DNA from: Thinopyrum elongatum
Taxonomy: Eukaryota > Streptophyta > Magnoliopsida > Poales > Poaceae
Length of the DNA stretch: 64,000 nucleotides
Direction: 5' to 3'
Assembly (NCBI GenBank): GCA_011799875.1
Contig: CM022301.1
Location: 213,611,888-213,675,887 of the forward strand
The translations under genes were made by a program, and so were the position numbers. Below, one piece after another: positions 35,312 to 46,182 of the stretch (position 1 is the first letter of the stretch; each line of letters begins with the position of its first letter). Under the pieces are notes generated by a model, which was given only the letters and a program-made list of their open reading frames with translations, was not told the DNA's origin and made no database searches.

Positions 35312-36500
35312 TCAGAGCCGAGCAGCATTCCATGGATTCGGCTCTAAGAGGTTATCCGATGCATTACGAAGGCGGTACTCTCCTCCAGTGAGAACGTCAT
35401 CAATAATGAAGGGAACTTCCCATTTTGGTTTGAGCTTGTCCTTTTTCTTCTCTGGGAGGCTTAAGACGAGTTCACCGACATTATAAGTCTTTGCCCGCAC
35501 TTCCCTGCATTGATATCTCCGGGCCTGTTGTTGATAGAATGCGGAACGGGCTTTTGCAACATCGTGCTCCTCCTCTAGGCCATCTAGGTCGTCCTGCCGA
35601 TCGAGCTCGGCTTCTCTCTCTTCATACATGCGCACTCGAGGTGAGTCATGAATAATATCGCAGGGCAAAACAGCCTCTGCGCCGTACACCATAAAAAAGG
35701 GGGTGTATCCGGTCATGCGATTGGGGGTGGTCCGCAGTCCCCAGAGTACGGAATCGAGTTCCTCGACCCAGTGCTTATCTGACTCCCGTAGGGATCGCAC
35801 TAGTCTGGGTTTGATGCCGCTCATTATCAGGCCATTAGCCCGTTCGACCTGACCGTTTGTTTGAGGGTGAAATACGGAGGCGTAATCGAGCTTGATGCCC
35901 AAGTTAGCACACCAAGTTTTCACCTCATCGGCTGTGAAGTTAGAGCCATTGTCAGTAATGATACTGTGAAGGACACCATAACGATGTACAACGCCGGATA
36001 TAAAGTCGATCACCGGTCCAGCTTCAGCCATTTTCACTGGTTTGGCCTCTATCCACTTAGTGAATTTGTCCACCATAACCAGCAAATATTTCTTCTTGTG
36101 GCTTCCCCCTTTAAGGGGTCCGACCATATCTAGCCCCCAGACCACAAAAGGCCAAGTGATGGGGATTGTTTTTAAGGCGGTGGGCGGCATGTGACTTTGG
36201 TTGGCGAAAAGCTGGCATCCGACACAGCGCTGTACAAGAGCCTGTGCATCTGCTCGGGCCGTAGGCCAAAACAAACCTGTACGGAAGGCCTTACTTACGA
36301 GGGCCTGAGCGGCGGCATGATGGCCACCGAGACCAGCATGTATTTCGGCCAAGAGCTGCCGTCCCTCCTCTTCGGATGTACATCTTTGAAGAACTCCAGT
36401 AGTACTTTTCTTGTAGAGTTCTCCTTCATGAACCTTGTAGGCTTTCGAGCGTCGAACTATGCGACGGGCCTCATTCTGGTCCTCAGGGAGCTCCCGCCTA
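35312..36500 (-). pseudogene. Element C integrase
   Basis: The open frame from 36352 (upstream codons to about 36500 carry ELPEDQNEARRIVRRSKAYK) holds the HHCC zinc finger (HAGLGGHHAAAQ ... CVGCQLF). The catalytic core has first Asp in WGLDMVGPL, second in IITDNGSNF and Glu in NGQVERANGLI, the D,D-35-E triad. A C-terminal GPF-like DNA-binding region (KPKWEVPFIIDDVLTGGEYR) ends at LEPNPWNAARL. The core frame of 346 codons has no stop and all catalytic residues, so this domain could still fold. It would join element cDNA to host DNA in the nucleus. It is part of one polyprotein with the RT region, separated from it by a TGA at about 36527. Confidence 0.88.
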
Positions 36501-38368
36501 TTAAGGTAGGCTAGGAAGGGTTCGGTTCATGGAGCAATGACAGCCATGATTACATGGGCGGAAGGTGTCATTTCGGTGCCCGAGCCCCCGATGATATCAG
36601 AATTGTGTTCGGCATCTGGGGGTATGATCGGCTTCGGACTAGTGTTGCCGCTCTCATCCTGCCATACCACGGATGGCTTGAAGAGCCTTTCCACGAAGGT
36701 GTTAGGTGGGACGGGGTCGCGTTTAGCGCCCATTCGAGCAAGGATGTCCGCTGCCTGATTACTGTCTCGAGCAACATGATGAAACTCGAGCCCCTCGAAC
36801 CGAGCTGATATTTTGAGTACGGCGTCGCGGTATGCCGTCATCTTTGGATCTTTTGCATCAAAATCTCCATTTATTTGGGATATTGCGAGGTTCGAATCCC
36901 CACGCACCTCTAGGCATTGAATGCCCATAGAAATAGCTATCCGGAGACCGTGCAGTAGTGCCTCGTATTCGGCTGCGTTGTTGGAGTCCGTGTACATTAT
37001 TTGCAATACATAGCAGACTGTGTCCCCAGTAGGAGAAGTTAAGATGACACCGGCTCCCAACCCGGCTAACATTTTAGAGCCGTCGAAGTACATTACCCAG
37101 TTGGAGTATGTGCTGTATTCTTTAGGGAGTTCGGCTTCCGTCCATTCGGCGACGAAGTCGGCCAACACCTGAGATTTAATAGCTCGGTGTGGTTTGTATG
37201 TTATTTCAAATGGTAAGAGCTCGATGGCCCATTTGGCTATGCGGCCAGTGGCGTCCCGATTATTTATGATATCATTGAGTGGTACTTCGGATGCCACCGT
37301 GATCGAACACTCTTGAAAGTAGTGCCGTAGCTTCCGGGATGCCATGAAGACCGCATACGCTATCTTTTGGTAGTGTGGGTATCGAGATTTGCACGGTGTA
37401 AGGACCTCCGATACATAGTATACTGGTTTTTGGAGTGGAAATTTATGTCCCTCTTCCTCTTGTTCGACGACGAGCACCGCGCTCACCACCTGGTGAGTTG
37501 CAGTTATGTAAAGCAACATAGGTTCGCCGACGTTTGGTGCGGCGAGGATTGGGTTGCTCGCTAACAAAGTTTTTATTTCTTCCAATCCGGCTGTTGCCGC
37601 ATCCGTCCACTCGAAGTGGTCGGTGCATCGGAGTAGGCGATAAAGTGGCACTGCCTTTTCTCCCAATCTGGAGATAAAGCGGCTCAAAGCTGCCATGCAC
37701 CCAGCTAGTTTTTGGACCTGCTTTAGGTCTGTTGGGGTTGCCAATTGTGACAGGGCTCAGATTTTGTCTGGGTTTGCTTTGATTCCTCTATTGGAAACAA
37801 TGAACCCGAGTAGTTTTCCGGCTGGAACGCCGAAGACACATTTTTCTGGATTGAGCCGTATGTCATATGTTCGCAGGTTGTCGAATGTGAGGCGTAGATC
37901 GTCCACCAATGATTCGACATGCTTAGTCTTGATGACTACATCATCTACGTATGCCTCCACCGTCTTGCCAATTTGTTTCTCCAGGCATATTTGAATCATG
38001 CGTTGGTAAGTGGCGCCAGCGTTTTTGAGTCCGAATGGCATGGTGTTGAAGCAGGAAGGCCCGTACGGGGTGATGAATGCCGTTGCGGGCTGGTCGGACT
38101 CCTTCATTTTAATTTGATGGTATCCGAAGTATGCGTCGAGGAAACACAGTGAATCGTGTCCTGCAGTCACGTCAATGATTTGGTCAATGCGGGGCAGCGG
38201 GAAGGGGTCCTTAGGGTAGGCTTTATTGAGGTCTTTGAAATCGACACAAAGGCACCAGGATTTATCCTTCTTCGGTACCATGACCAGGTTTGCTAGCCAG
38301 TCCGGGTGTTTGATCTCCCTGATGAACCCTGCTTCAAGAAGTTTAGCTAGCTCCTCCCCCATAGCTTG
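36501..38368 (-). pseudogene. Element C reverse transcriptase and dual RNase H
   Basis: RT begins EEL AKLLEAGFIREIKHPDW (38362 onward). It shows SWCLCVDFKDLNKAYPKDPF, LCFLDAYFGYHQIKM (first catalytic Asp region), MPFGLKNAGATYQRMI and AYVDDVVIK (YVDD at about 37940). A degenerate Ty3-type RNase H follows (LYITATHQVVSAVLVVEQEE). Next comes a second, archaeal-type RNase H with its catalytic residues: MYFDGSKMLAGLGAGVIL (D), NNAAEYEALL (E) and LEVRGDSNLA (D), typical of Tat elements. Stops: TGA at about 38365, 37757 and 36527, the first two at CGA-type Arg positions and the last at a TGG-type Trp position. Otherwise the frame is intact. Confidence 0.88.
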
Positions 38369-39358
38369 TCATTTGGGTTCAGAAAATTGCCGCAACGTTT
38401 GCTTGACTGGTTTGAACCCCTTTATAATATTGAGGCTATGTTCGGCCCGTCTGCGTGGGATCCCGGGCATGTCCGAAGGGTGCCAGGCGAAGATATCCCA
38501 ATTTTCGCGCAGGAACGCTCTTAGTGTGGCGTCGATCGTTGGATCCAGTTGTGCTCCAAGGGAGGTTGTCTTGTTGGGATCCATCGGGTGTACTTGAAAT
38601 TTTATTATTTCGTCTGCTGGTTTGAAAGAAGTGGACTTGGGCCTCTTATCGAGGATTACATCATCTTTGTCCACTGTGGAACGCAGAGTGGTTAGCTCCT
38701 CGGCCGCTAGGGCCTCAGATAGTGCCTCGAGGGCCAAGGATGCCGTTTTGTTTTTGGCGCAGAGCGCTATATCCGGATCACTGGTGATGGTGATAACTCC
38801 GTTGGGCCCTGGCATTTTGAGCTTCATATACCCGTAATGGGGTATGGCTTGGAAGCGTGTGAAGGCGTCTCGCCCCAACAAGGCATGATATCCGCTATTG
38901 AAAGGTGCCACATGGAAGAGCAACTCTTCGGACCTATAGTTCTCCGGCGTGTCGAATACTACATCAAGTTTAATTTTTCCCGAACATCGTGCTTCACGAC
39001 TGGGGATAATCCCTCGAAAGATGGTGATGCTTTGCTCGATGCGACTCTTGTCCATTTGCATTTTATTGAGCGTGTCTTCGTAGATGAGGTTTAGTCCACT
39101 GCCGCCGTCCATGAGTACCTTGGTGAGTCGAAAGCCGTCTACAATTGGGTTTAAGACCAAGGCGGCAGGTGCTCGGACTAATCTGGCCCTTGGTTCGTCG
39201 TCGGCAGTAAAATTTATTGTCGTATCATTCCAAGGATTTATTGCGGCTACTTGGTTAATTTTGGCGAGGTCGCGGAGCGCCCTTTTACGCCGATTATTTG
39301 AAGTAAAGGTCTCAAAGACCATAAAGACATTGAGGTCGTCATCCTCCGAAGAGTGCTT
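38369..39358 (-). pseudogene. Element C protease region
   Basis: The frame includes KRALRDLAKINQVAAINPWN, a retropepsin-type active site in TKVLMDGGSGLNLIYEDTLN, FNSGYHALLGRDAFTRFQAI and YMKLKMPGPNGVITI. It ends in the RT lead-in (LRENWDIFAWHPSDMPGIPR). The active-site triplet reads DGG, normal for this lineage. A TAG at about 39358 (probably from CAG) separates it from gag. It would cleave the gag-pol polyprotein. Confidence 0.85.
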
Positions 39359-40384
39359 CTACGGGGTGGTGTTGGTGAGGATGGCCTCACCGCTCTTAGC
39401 CACCTGCCGGAGTACCCAACATGCCCGAAGGCTATGTGTTGGTTCAGTATTCGGCGTCATGTGTATCTGACAGGGCTTGTCGAGCAATTCGTCCAGGACG
39501 GTTCTATGTCCCGTGAAGGGTTTGATTTTCTTATCAATGAGATGATGATCGAGTGCCCCGTAAGGGTGCATCCTTTTTGCCCGTCCGGTGGGCTGCTTAA
39601 AGGTGGGAGGTTCCCACTGGGCTATCTGGGCTTTCCAGGCGCTTTCCATTGCGCAGTACTTCCGTACTATATGTACCAGATCTGCAAAGTGCAGTATGCG
39701 GTGACGGTTGAGGGCATTGAGGATTCCCTCATCCGTACAGTTGCGGCAGAAAACTGAAACCGCGTCCTCGTCGCAGCAATCTTTAATCTTGTTTTTAACA
39801 AGGAGGAATCTGGCATAGAAGTGATGGACCATTTCCTGAGGTTGCTGTCGTACATACATTAGGTCACGTACGTCTGGAGGACCTGAATTGCTTGGGGAAT
39901 ATTGCTTGTGGTGGGTGGGTGGGCTGAAATCCGAGCCCTGACCCACTATTGGATCCGGAGTTTGAAGAATCCCCGAGGTCACTAGTCCAGGATTAGGAGG
40001 GTCCTGGTGGTTCTTGGGCTCAACGCCTGATTCTATGTTCGGAGGACATATGGTCTCTTCCCGAAGATGGGTATCCGGCTCACAGGGCTCGGAAATCCGA
40101 GCATAGCTTGTTATCAACTTAGGGGGAGAAGTATTCTCGGCTTGTTCCTGCACGACCGCTTTCAGATGGGTGATCGGCGGGGATTTGATTTCCCTCTGAT
40201 CGGGTTTGAGCCCAATCCGATCATAGTCTGTTGCGACCCCCAGGGCGGCGATGCGATCTAGCAGTTTGTTCAAGGACGAGACATCTGCCGGATCCATCTT
40301 TTCGGAGTGTTCAAGGCCGATGCGGAGATGATGTTTGGCGATTTGGGGGGCCGCTTTTGGCTTAACGGCCGAGCGGGCGCCCAT
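39359..40384 (-). pseudogene. Element C gag, N-terminal half deleted
   Basis: An open frame of 341 codons starts MGARSAVKPKAAPQIAKHHL. It runs through a Pro-rich linker and then enters gag in the middle: DVRDLMYVRQQPQEMVHHFY corresponds to DDLSHIVQQPGESARKLWTR of element B. The conserved core block seen in B (YDGTTDPAVWIE to DNFQGTYVRPP) is missing, a deletion of about 120 residues at roughly 39870. The CHHC motif is present (CQIHMTP ... HSLRACWVL). Such a gag should not assemble a normal capsid. Confidence 0.8.
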
Positions 40385-40497
40385 GGCAAAACCACCGAGT
40401 TGGAGGATCTATCCCGGTACTAGGGCTCCTCCAGAGGTGATGTTGTCATTGATGACAAGGCGAGCCATCGATCCTTCCGTCGATGACACAAAGGAAC

Positions 40498-40515
40498 TCT
40501 CAATGAAAGCACCAA
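40498..40515 (-). other. Element C primer-binding site
   Basis: Minus strand TTGGTGCTTTCATTGAGA adjoins the 5' LTR, identical to that of element B. Confidence 0.72.
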
Positions 40516-40990
40516 TGTCGGTGTCAAAACCGGCCGATCTCGGGTAGGGGGTCCCGAACTGTGCATCTGAGGATCGAAGGTAACAAGGGACAAAGGGAAC
40601 ACGATGTTTACCCAGTTTCGGGCCCTCTTAATGGAGGTAAAACCCTACGTCCTGTTTGATTGTATTTGATGAGTATGGGGGTTACAAGAGTTGATCTACC
40701 TCGAGATCGTAGTGGCTAAACTCTAGCTGTCTAGCCTATGAAAATTCTGATAGCCTCTATAGACTAAACCCTCTGGTTTATATAGACACCGGAGGGGGCT
40801 AGGGTTGTACATAGTCGGTTTACAGAGGAAGGAAACTACACATCCGGACGCCAATCTTGTCATCCACGCAAAGGAGAGTCCCATCCAGACACGGGGAAAG
40901 GCCTTCTTCCTTATATCTTCACGGCCCATCAGTCCAGCCCATGTCACATAACCCGGACGCCCGAGGACCCCTTAATCCAGGACTCCCTCA
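40516..40990 (-). repeat. Element C 5' LTR
   Basis: 475 bp, TGTCGGTGTC...GACTCCCTCA on the plus strand, intact termini, TATA box in minus orientation at 40777-40784. Followed by ACGGG target duplication (40991-40995). Confidence 0.94.
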
Positions 40991-41780
40991 ACGGGCTCGC
41001 GGCTAAGCCCCCGAGTGAGAGTGATGCTCTCACTCGGAGTAGTTTTTTAACTTAGGCGAGGACGGGCTCGCGGCTAAGCCCCCGAGTGGGAGGGAAGCTC
41101 TCACTCGAAGTAGTTTTTTAACTTAGGCGAGGACAGGCTCGCGGCTAAGCCCCCGAGTGGGAGGAATGCTCTCACTCGGAGTAGTTTTTTAACTTAGGCG
41201 AGGACGGGCTCGCGGCTAAGCCCCCAAGTGGGAGGGATGCTCTCACTCGGAGTAGTTTTTTAACTTAGGCGAGGACGGGCTCGCGGCTAAGCCCCCGAGT
41301 GGGAGGGATGCTCTCACTCGGAGTAGTTTTTTAACTTAGGCGAGGACGGGCTCGTGGCTAAGCCCCCGAGTGAGAGTGATGCTCTCACTTGGAGTAGTTT
41401 TTTAACTTAGGCGAGGACGGGCTCGCGCTAAGCCCCCGAGTGGGAGGGATGCTCTCACTGGAGTGTTTTTAACTTAGGCGAGGACGGGCTCGCGGCTAAG
41501 CCCCCGAGTGGGAGGGATGCTCTCACTCCGAGCAGTTTTTTAACTTAGGCGAGGACGGGCTCGCGGCTAAGACCCCGAGTGGGAGGGATGCTCTCACTCG
41601 GAGTAGTTTTTTAACTTAGGCGAGGACGGGCTCGCAGCTAAGCCCCCGAGTGGGAGGGATGCTCTCACTCAAAGTAGTTTTTTAACTTAGGCGAGGACGG
41701 GCTCGCGGCTAAGCCCCCTGAGTGGGAGGGATGCTTTCACTCGAAGTAGTTTTTTAACTTAGGCGAAAGCAAGTTTCGCA
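40991..41780. repeat. 71-bp hairpin minisatellite, right block
   Basis: About 11 further copies of the 71-bp unit described at 30478, one with small deletions near 41420-41470. It begins inside a unit at ACGGGCTCGCGGCTAAGC, precisely where the left block stops, because element C inserted in that unit. It ends shortly after the integrase stop (41940 on the minus strand). Confidence 0.92.
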
Positions 41781-41939
41781 GCTAAGTCACCCGCTGGGGG
41801 TTTTGAACACACACTTATGATAGAGGAATCAACATAGGACTGCGGGAGTCATGTCTGGATAAACAATCTAAAAAATTGCACTTATTCCATCTCGACATTC
41901 CGAGTGTTAGGTATAAAATCGTCAGAGAAGATCTGCATT

Positions 41940-42990
41940 CTAGGAGCGTGGCTCGTCGATCTTCTTCGTGAGGTTGTAGAGGTGGTAGGCCCCATTGTGT
42001 AGTACCTTGGTGACAATGAAGGGGCCTTCCCATGCGGGGGCAAGCTTGTGAGGTCGCTGTTGATCCACTCGGAGCACAAGATCTCCTTCTTGAAATGCTC
42101 GACCTCTGACGTTCCTGGCATGGAATCGACGAAGATCTTGCTGATAGACAGTCGACCGAATCAGGGCCATCTCGCGCTCCTCTTCTAATAAATCAACGGC
42201 GTCCTGCCGTGCCTGCTCTGCCTCTGCTTCCAAATAGATCTCCACTCGGGGTGAATTGTGGAAGAGGTCACTTGGCAGCACGGCTTTAGCTCCATACACC
42301 ATGAAGAAAGGGGTGTGATTAGTCGACTGATTTGGAGTCATCCTTAAACCCCATAGGACAGATGGCAGTTCGGTCACCCAGGTTCCAGCTGCATGTGTCC
42401 AGATCACGCATGAGTCTGGGTTTCAATCCTTGGAGAATAAGACCGTTCGCCCTCTCAGCTTGTCCATTCGACTGCGGGTGCACAATAGATGCGTAGTCTA
42501 CCCGAGTGCCTTGGGAGGCGCAGAAGTTTCTGAATTCTTCCGAGTCGAAGTTTGAGCCATGATCTGTGATAATACTATGAGGAACTCCATATCTGAATAT
42601 CAATTCTTTCAAGAACTTGATGGTTGTTCTTGAATCTAACTTCTTAATAGGCTTGGCTTCAATCCACTTGGTAAATTTGTCGACTGCTACAAGAAGATGA
42701 GTGAAGCCACTCCTACCAGTCCTGAGGGGCCCAATCATGTCCAGTCCCCATATAGCGAATGGCCAGACAAGTGGAATGATTTTCAGAGAAGATGCGGGTT
42801 TGTGAGACATGTTTGCGTAAAACTGACACCCTTCACACTGATGTACCATTTCCTTTGCAGCTTCATTGGCCCGTGGCCAGTAAAACCCGGCTCGGTATGA
42901 TTTAGCCAAAATTGTCCGAGAGGACGCATGATGACCACAGGTCCCCGAGTGGATCTCTTCCAAAATCAGTTAACCTTCTTCTGGGGAAAT
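41940..42990 (-). pseudogene. Element O integrase
   Basis: The HHCC finger (HSGTCGHHASSR ... CEGCQFYAN), WGLDMIGPL, IITDHGSNF and NGQAERANGLI show the zinc finger and D,D,E core. A frameshift at about 42400 moves the reading frame. The C-terminal domain continues in the frame 42407-41940 (LRMTPNQSTNHTPFFMVYGA, LAPAWEGPFIVTKVLHNGAY). A TAA at about 42967 separates it from upstream sequence. All catalytic residues are visible but no single frame encodes them together. Confidence 0.85.
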
Positions 42991-45112
42991 ACATCGCTGA
43001 GCTACGCCAGTAACACTTTCCCTGTAAAGTTGTCCACCTACCACTGTGAAAGCCTTGGATCTGCGGACAATCTGACGTGCCTCAACCTCATCCTCTGGGA
43101 GCTCCTTCCTAAGTATGTATGCAATGTACGGCATAGTCCAGTCGGGAGTAATCACCAAGACCTCCATCACCAAGTCAATAACAGCAAATATCTCAATTTC
43201 AGTCGGATCGGTGGGACTTTTCGCCTGGGGAGGCTCTTCAGTGAAAGGATCTTCTTGCACTGACGGGGCATGAAGGTGTTCTAGAAACACATTGTTGGGG
43301 ATAGGCTTCCGAGTGGAACCTATCTTTGCCAAATCGTCAGCTGCTTGATTTTTGAGTCAGGGAATGTGGTGAAGCTACAAACCCTCGAACTTTTTCTCTA
43401 ACTTCCTCACTGCATTGCAATATCCAGTCATAGCAGGGTTTCTGATGTCCCACTCCTTCATCACTTGATTGACCACCAAATCCGAGTCACCGTATACCAT
43501 CAGGCGACGGACGTCGAGTGAGATAGCCATACGCAACCCGTAGAGGAGTGCTTCATACTCAGCTTCGTTATTGGAGGAATCGAAGTGAATCTGGAGGACA
43601 TAACTGAGTTTATCACCTCTTGGGGACACCAGGACCACTCTGGCACCAGAACCATTCAACATTTTAGACCCATTGAAGAACATGGTCCAGTGTTCCGAGT
43701 GAATTTGAGTCGGCTGTTGCTGTTCAATCCACTCGGCCAAGAAATCCGCGAGCGCCTGAGATTTTATCGCCTTTTTTGCTTCGAACTTGATGTCCAAAGG
43801 GAGAAGTTCAATTGCCCACTTAGCCACTCGACCAGTTGCATCTCGATTATTCATGATCTCAGATAATGGAGCATCACTAACGACTGAGACCGAGTGGTCT
43901 TGGAAATAGTGTGCAACTTTCTTCGCAGTCAAGTAAATTCCATAAACAAGCTTCTGGTAATGTGGATACCTTTGCTTGGACGGAGTCAAGACTTCAGAGA
44001 TATAATACACTGGCCGTTGAACTTTATAGGTCTTGCCTTCTTCTTCTCGCTCCACTGTGAGCACCATGCTGACAACCTGACCAGTAGCTGCAATGTACAA
44101 GAGTAGAGGCTCTTTGCTATTCGGAGCAGCCAGCACCGGCTGGGTGGAAAGCAGGGCTTTGAGCTCCACAAACGCTGCTTCGGCTTCGGGAGTCCACTCG
44201 AACGTGTCAGACTTTTTCATCAGTCGGTAAAGAGGCAGAGCCTTTTCACCGAGTTGTGAAATAAACTGACTCAATGCAGCGAGACAACCTGTGAGCTTCT
44301 GAACGTCGTGCACATGCACAGGGCGTTTCATTCGGAGAACTGCACCGATCTTCTCGGGATTGGCATCTATCCCTCATTCGGAAATGTGGAAACCGAGTAG
44401 CTTGCCTCCGGGTACCCCGAATGTGCACTTGGACGGATTCAACTTAATGTCATACCTTCTCAAATTGGCAAAGGTTTCAGCGAGATCAGTCAGCAGGTCA
44501 GAACCTTTACGTGACTTGACCACAATGTCATCCATATAGGCCTCCACATTCCGACTGATCTGAGTGAGCAGGCACTTCTGGATCATGCGCATGAATGTGG
44601 CGCCAGCATTTTTGAGACTGAATGGCATAGTGACATAGCAAAAACACTCGAATGGGGTGATGAAGGCCGTTTTTATTTCATCTGGCCCATACAGTCGGAT
44701 CTAATGGTATCCGGAATACGCATCAAGAAAAGACAAACGCTCACACCCCACAGTCGAGTCGACTATCTGATCAATGCGAGGGAGCGGAAAATGATCTTTC
44801 GGGCAGGCCCGATTGATATGCTTGAAGTCAATGCACATGCGGAGTGAATTATCCTTCTTAGGTACCATGACGACGTTGGCAAGCCACTTGGAGTGGTATA
44901 TCTCGTGTATGAACTCAGCTGCCAAGAGCCGAGCCACTTCCTCGCCAATCGCCTTCCTCTTCTCTGCGGCAGACCGACAGAGATGCTCTTTGACAGGTTT
45001 GGCTTCGGAGTCAACACGCAAATGGTGCTCAGCCAGTCCCCTGGGTACACCTGGCATGTCCGATGGTTTCCATGCGAAGATGTCCCAGTTCTCACGGAGG
45101 AACTAGATGAGC
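42991..45112 (-). pseudogene. Element O reverse transcriptase and dual RNase H
   Basis: RT runs from WDIFAWKPSDMPGVPR (45100) through LRMCIDFKHINRACPKDHFP, SFLDAYSGYH and MPFSLKNAGATFMRMI to AYMDDIVVK (YMDD variant, about 44550). Degenerate Ty3-type RNase H and then archaeal-type RNase H follow. In the latter the first catalytic Asp is replaced (MFFNGSKM where C has MYFDGSKM), while NEAEYEALL and VYGDSDLV keep Glu and the second Asp. Stops at about 44701, 44375 and 43375 and several frame changes break the polyprotein. Sequence is about as far from C as expected for two different Tat families. Confidence 0.85.
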
Positions 45113-46182
45113 GCGGCTTCCTATTTGCTGTCGAGTGTCGTTGAGATGTGGGTCGGAGCAGCTGTGGGATCTTCTGGGTGAATGTGAACTAGCTTTGTCT
45201 CACCAGCTGACTGAAATGCGGACTCAGAAGCAGGCTTCTTGGAACGGAGCAAATCACTCGGATCAGCATTCTTCTTGTACTCTTCCAGTTCCACCACCAC
45301 CATTTGCTCATCAGCTATCTTGGAACCCTTCTGGAGGCATTCCTCTGCTCTCTGTCTATTCCCAGTGACCATGATCACACCTTTGGGCCCGGGCATCTTC
45401 AGTTTGAGATATATGTAACATGGACGGGCCATGAAACGAGCATCCGCCGGCCTGCCCAGAATAGCATGATAGGCACTGTGAAAATCTACCACTTCAAACA
45501 TCAGCTTTTCTTTGCGAAAATTCTTTGAATCGCCAAAAACCACATCCAAAGCAATCTGCCCGAGTGATTTCGCTTTCTTTCCTGGGATAACTCCGTGGAA
45601 CTGCATGTTGCTCTCACTGAGTCGGGACATCGGAATGCCCATCCCCTGAAGGGTTTCAGCATACAGAATGTTCAAACCACTGCCACCATCCATGAGAACT
45701 TTATGCAGTCGAGTGCCTCCAAAAACTGGGTCGACCACCAAAGCTTGCCGCCCGGGGGTAGCAACGTGAGCTGGGTGATCCGACTGATTGAAGGTGATAG
45801 GAGTCTTTGACCACTTGAGGTATGTTGTAGTTGCCGGAGCAACCATGTTCACCTCTCTGTTGATGACTTTCAGTCGACTTTTGCTCTCAATGTCAGCAAA
45901 AATCACCAGGGTTGCATTGACCTTTGGGTAATCGTCCGCCTTTTCTTCATCTTCATCCTTATCAGAGCCCTTCTCACTCTGCTGACCTTCACAGAACTGC
46001 TGGATAAGGAATCTGCACTGTCGAGTGGTGTGTTTGGGCAAAATCAAATTGCCCTCTTCATCTTTCTTCGTGTGGATGGCACACGGTAAATCCAAGACAT
46101 CCTGGCCCGACTGGTCCTTGATCTTCTTGGGTATCCATGGCCCCTTGGGCTTTCCCTTGAACTTTCCTTGGGTATTCACCAC
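45113..46182 (-). pseudogene. Element O gag C-terminus and protease
   Basis: The 353-codon frame starts within gag (GKFKGKPKGPWIPKK) and contains the CHHC motif (CAIHTKK ... KHTTRQCRFL). Protease follows (HKVLMDGGSGLNILYAETL, FHSAYHAILGRPADARFMAR, YLKLKMPGPKGVIMV). A stop at 45121 precedes RT. The order and motifs match C closely, confirming the same lineage. Confidence 0.84.

Larger units (their letters stand above)
31066..40990 (-). mobile_element. Element C: Fatima-like Tat Gypsy with complete pol
   Basis: LTRs of 474 and 475 bp, near-identical in type to those of B, flank gag (N-terminal half deleted), protease, RT, dual RNase H and integrase on the minus strand, and an antisense ORF on the plus strand. 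ACGGG is duplicated at 31061-31065 and 40991-40995. Only about 12 differences separate its LTRs, the lowest of the elements here, and pol is broken by few stops. It inserted in the minisatellite of O, which is disrupted at exactly that site. Confidence 0.93.

Noticed and set aside
30478..41780. Regular repeats resembling a CRISPR array
   Set aside because: The 71-bp units are directly head to tail with no unique spacers, lie in a plant retrotransposon and are split by a later insertion.
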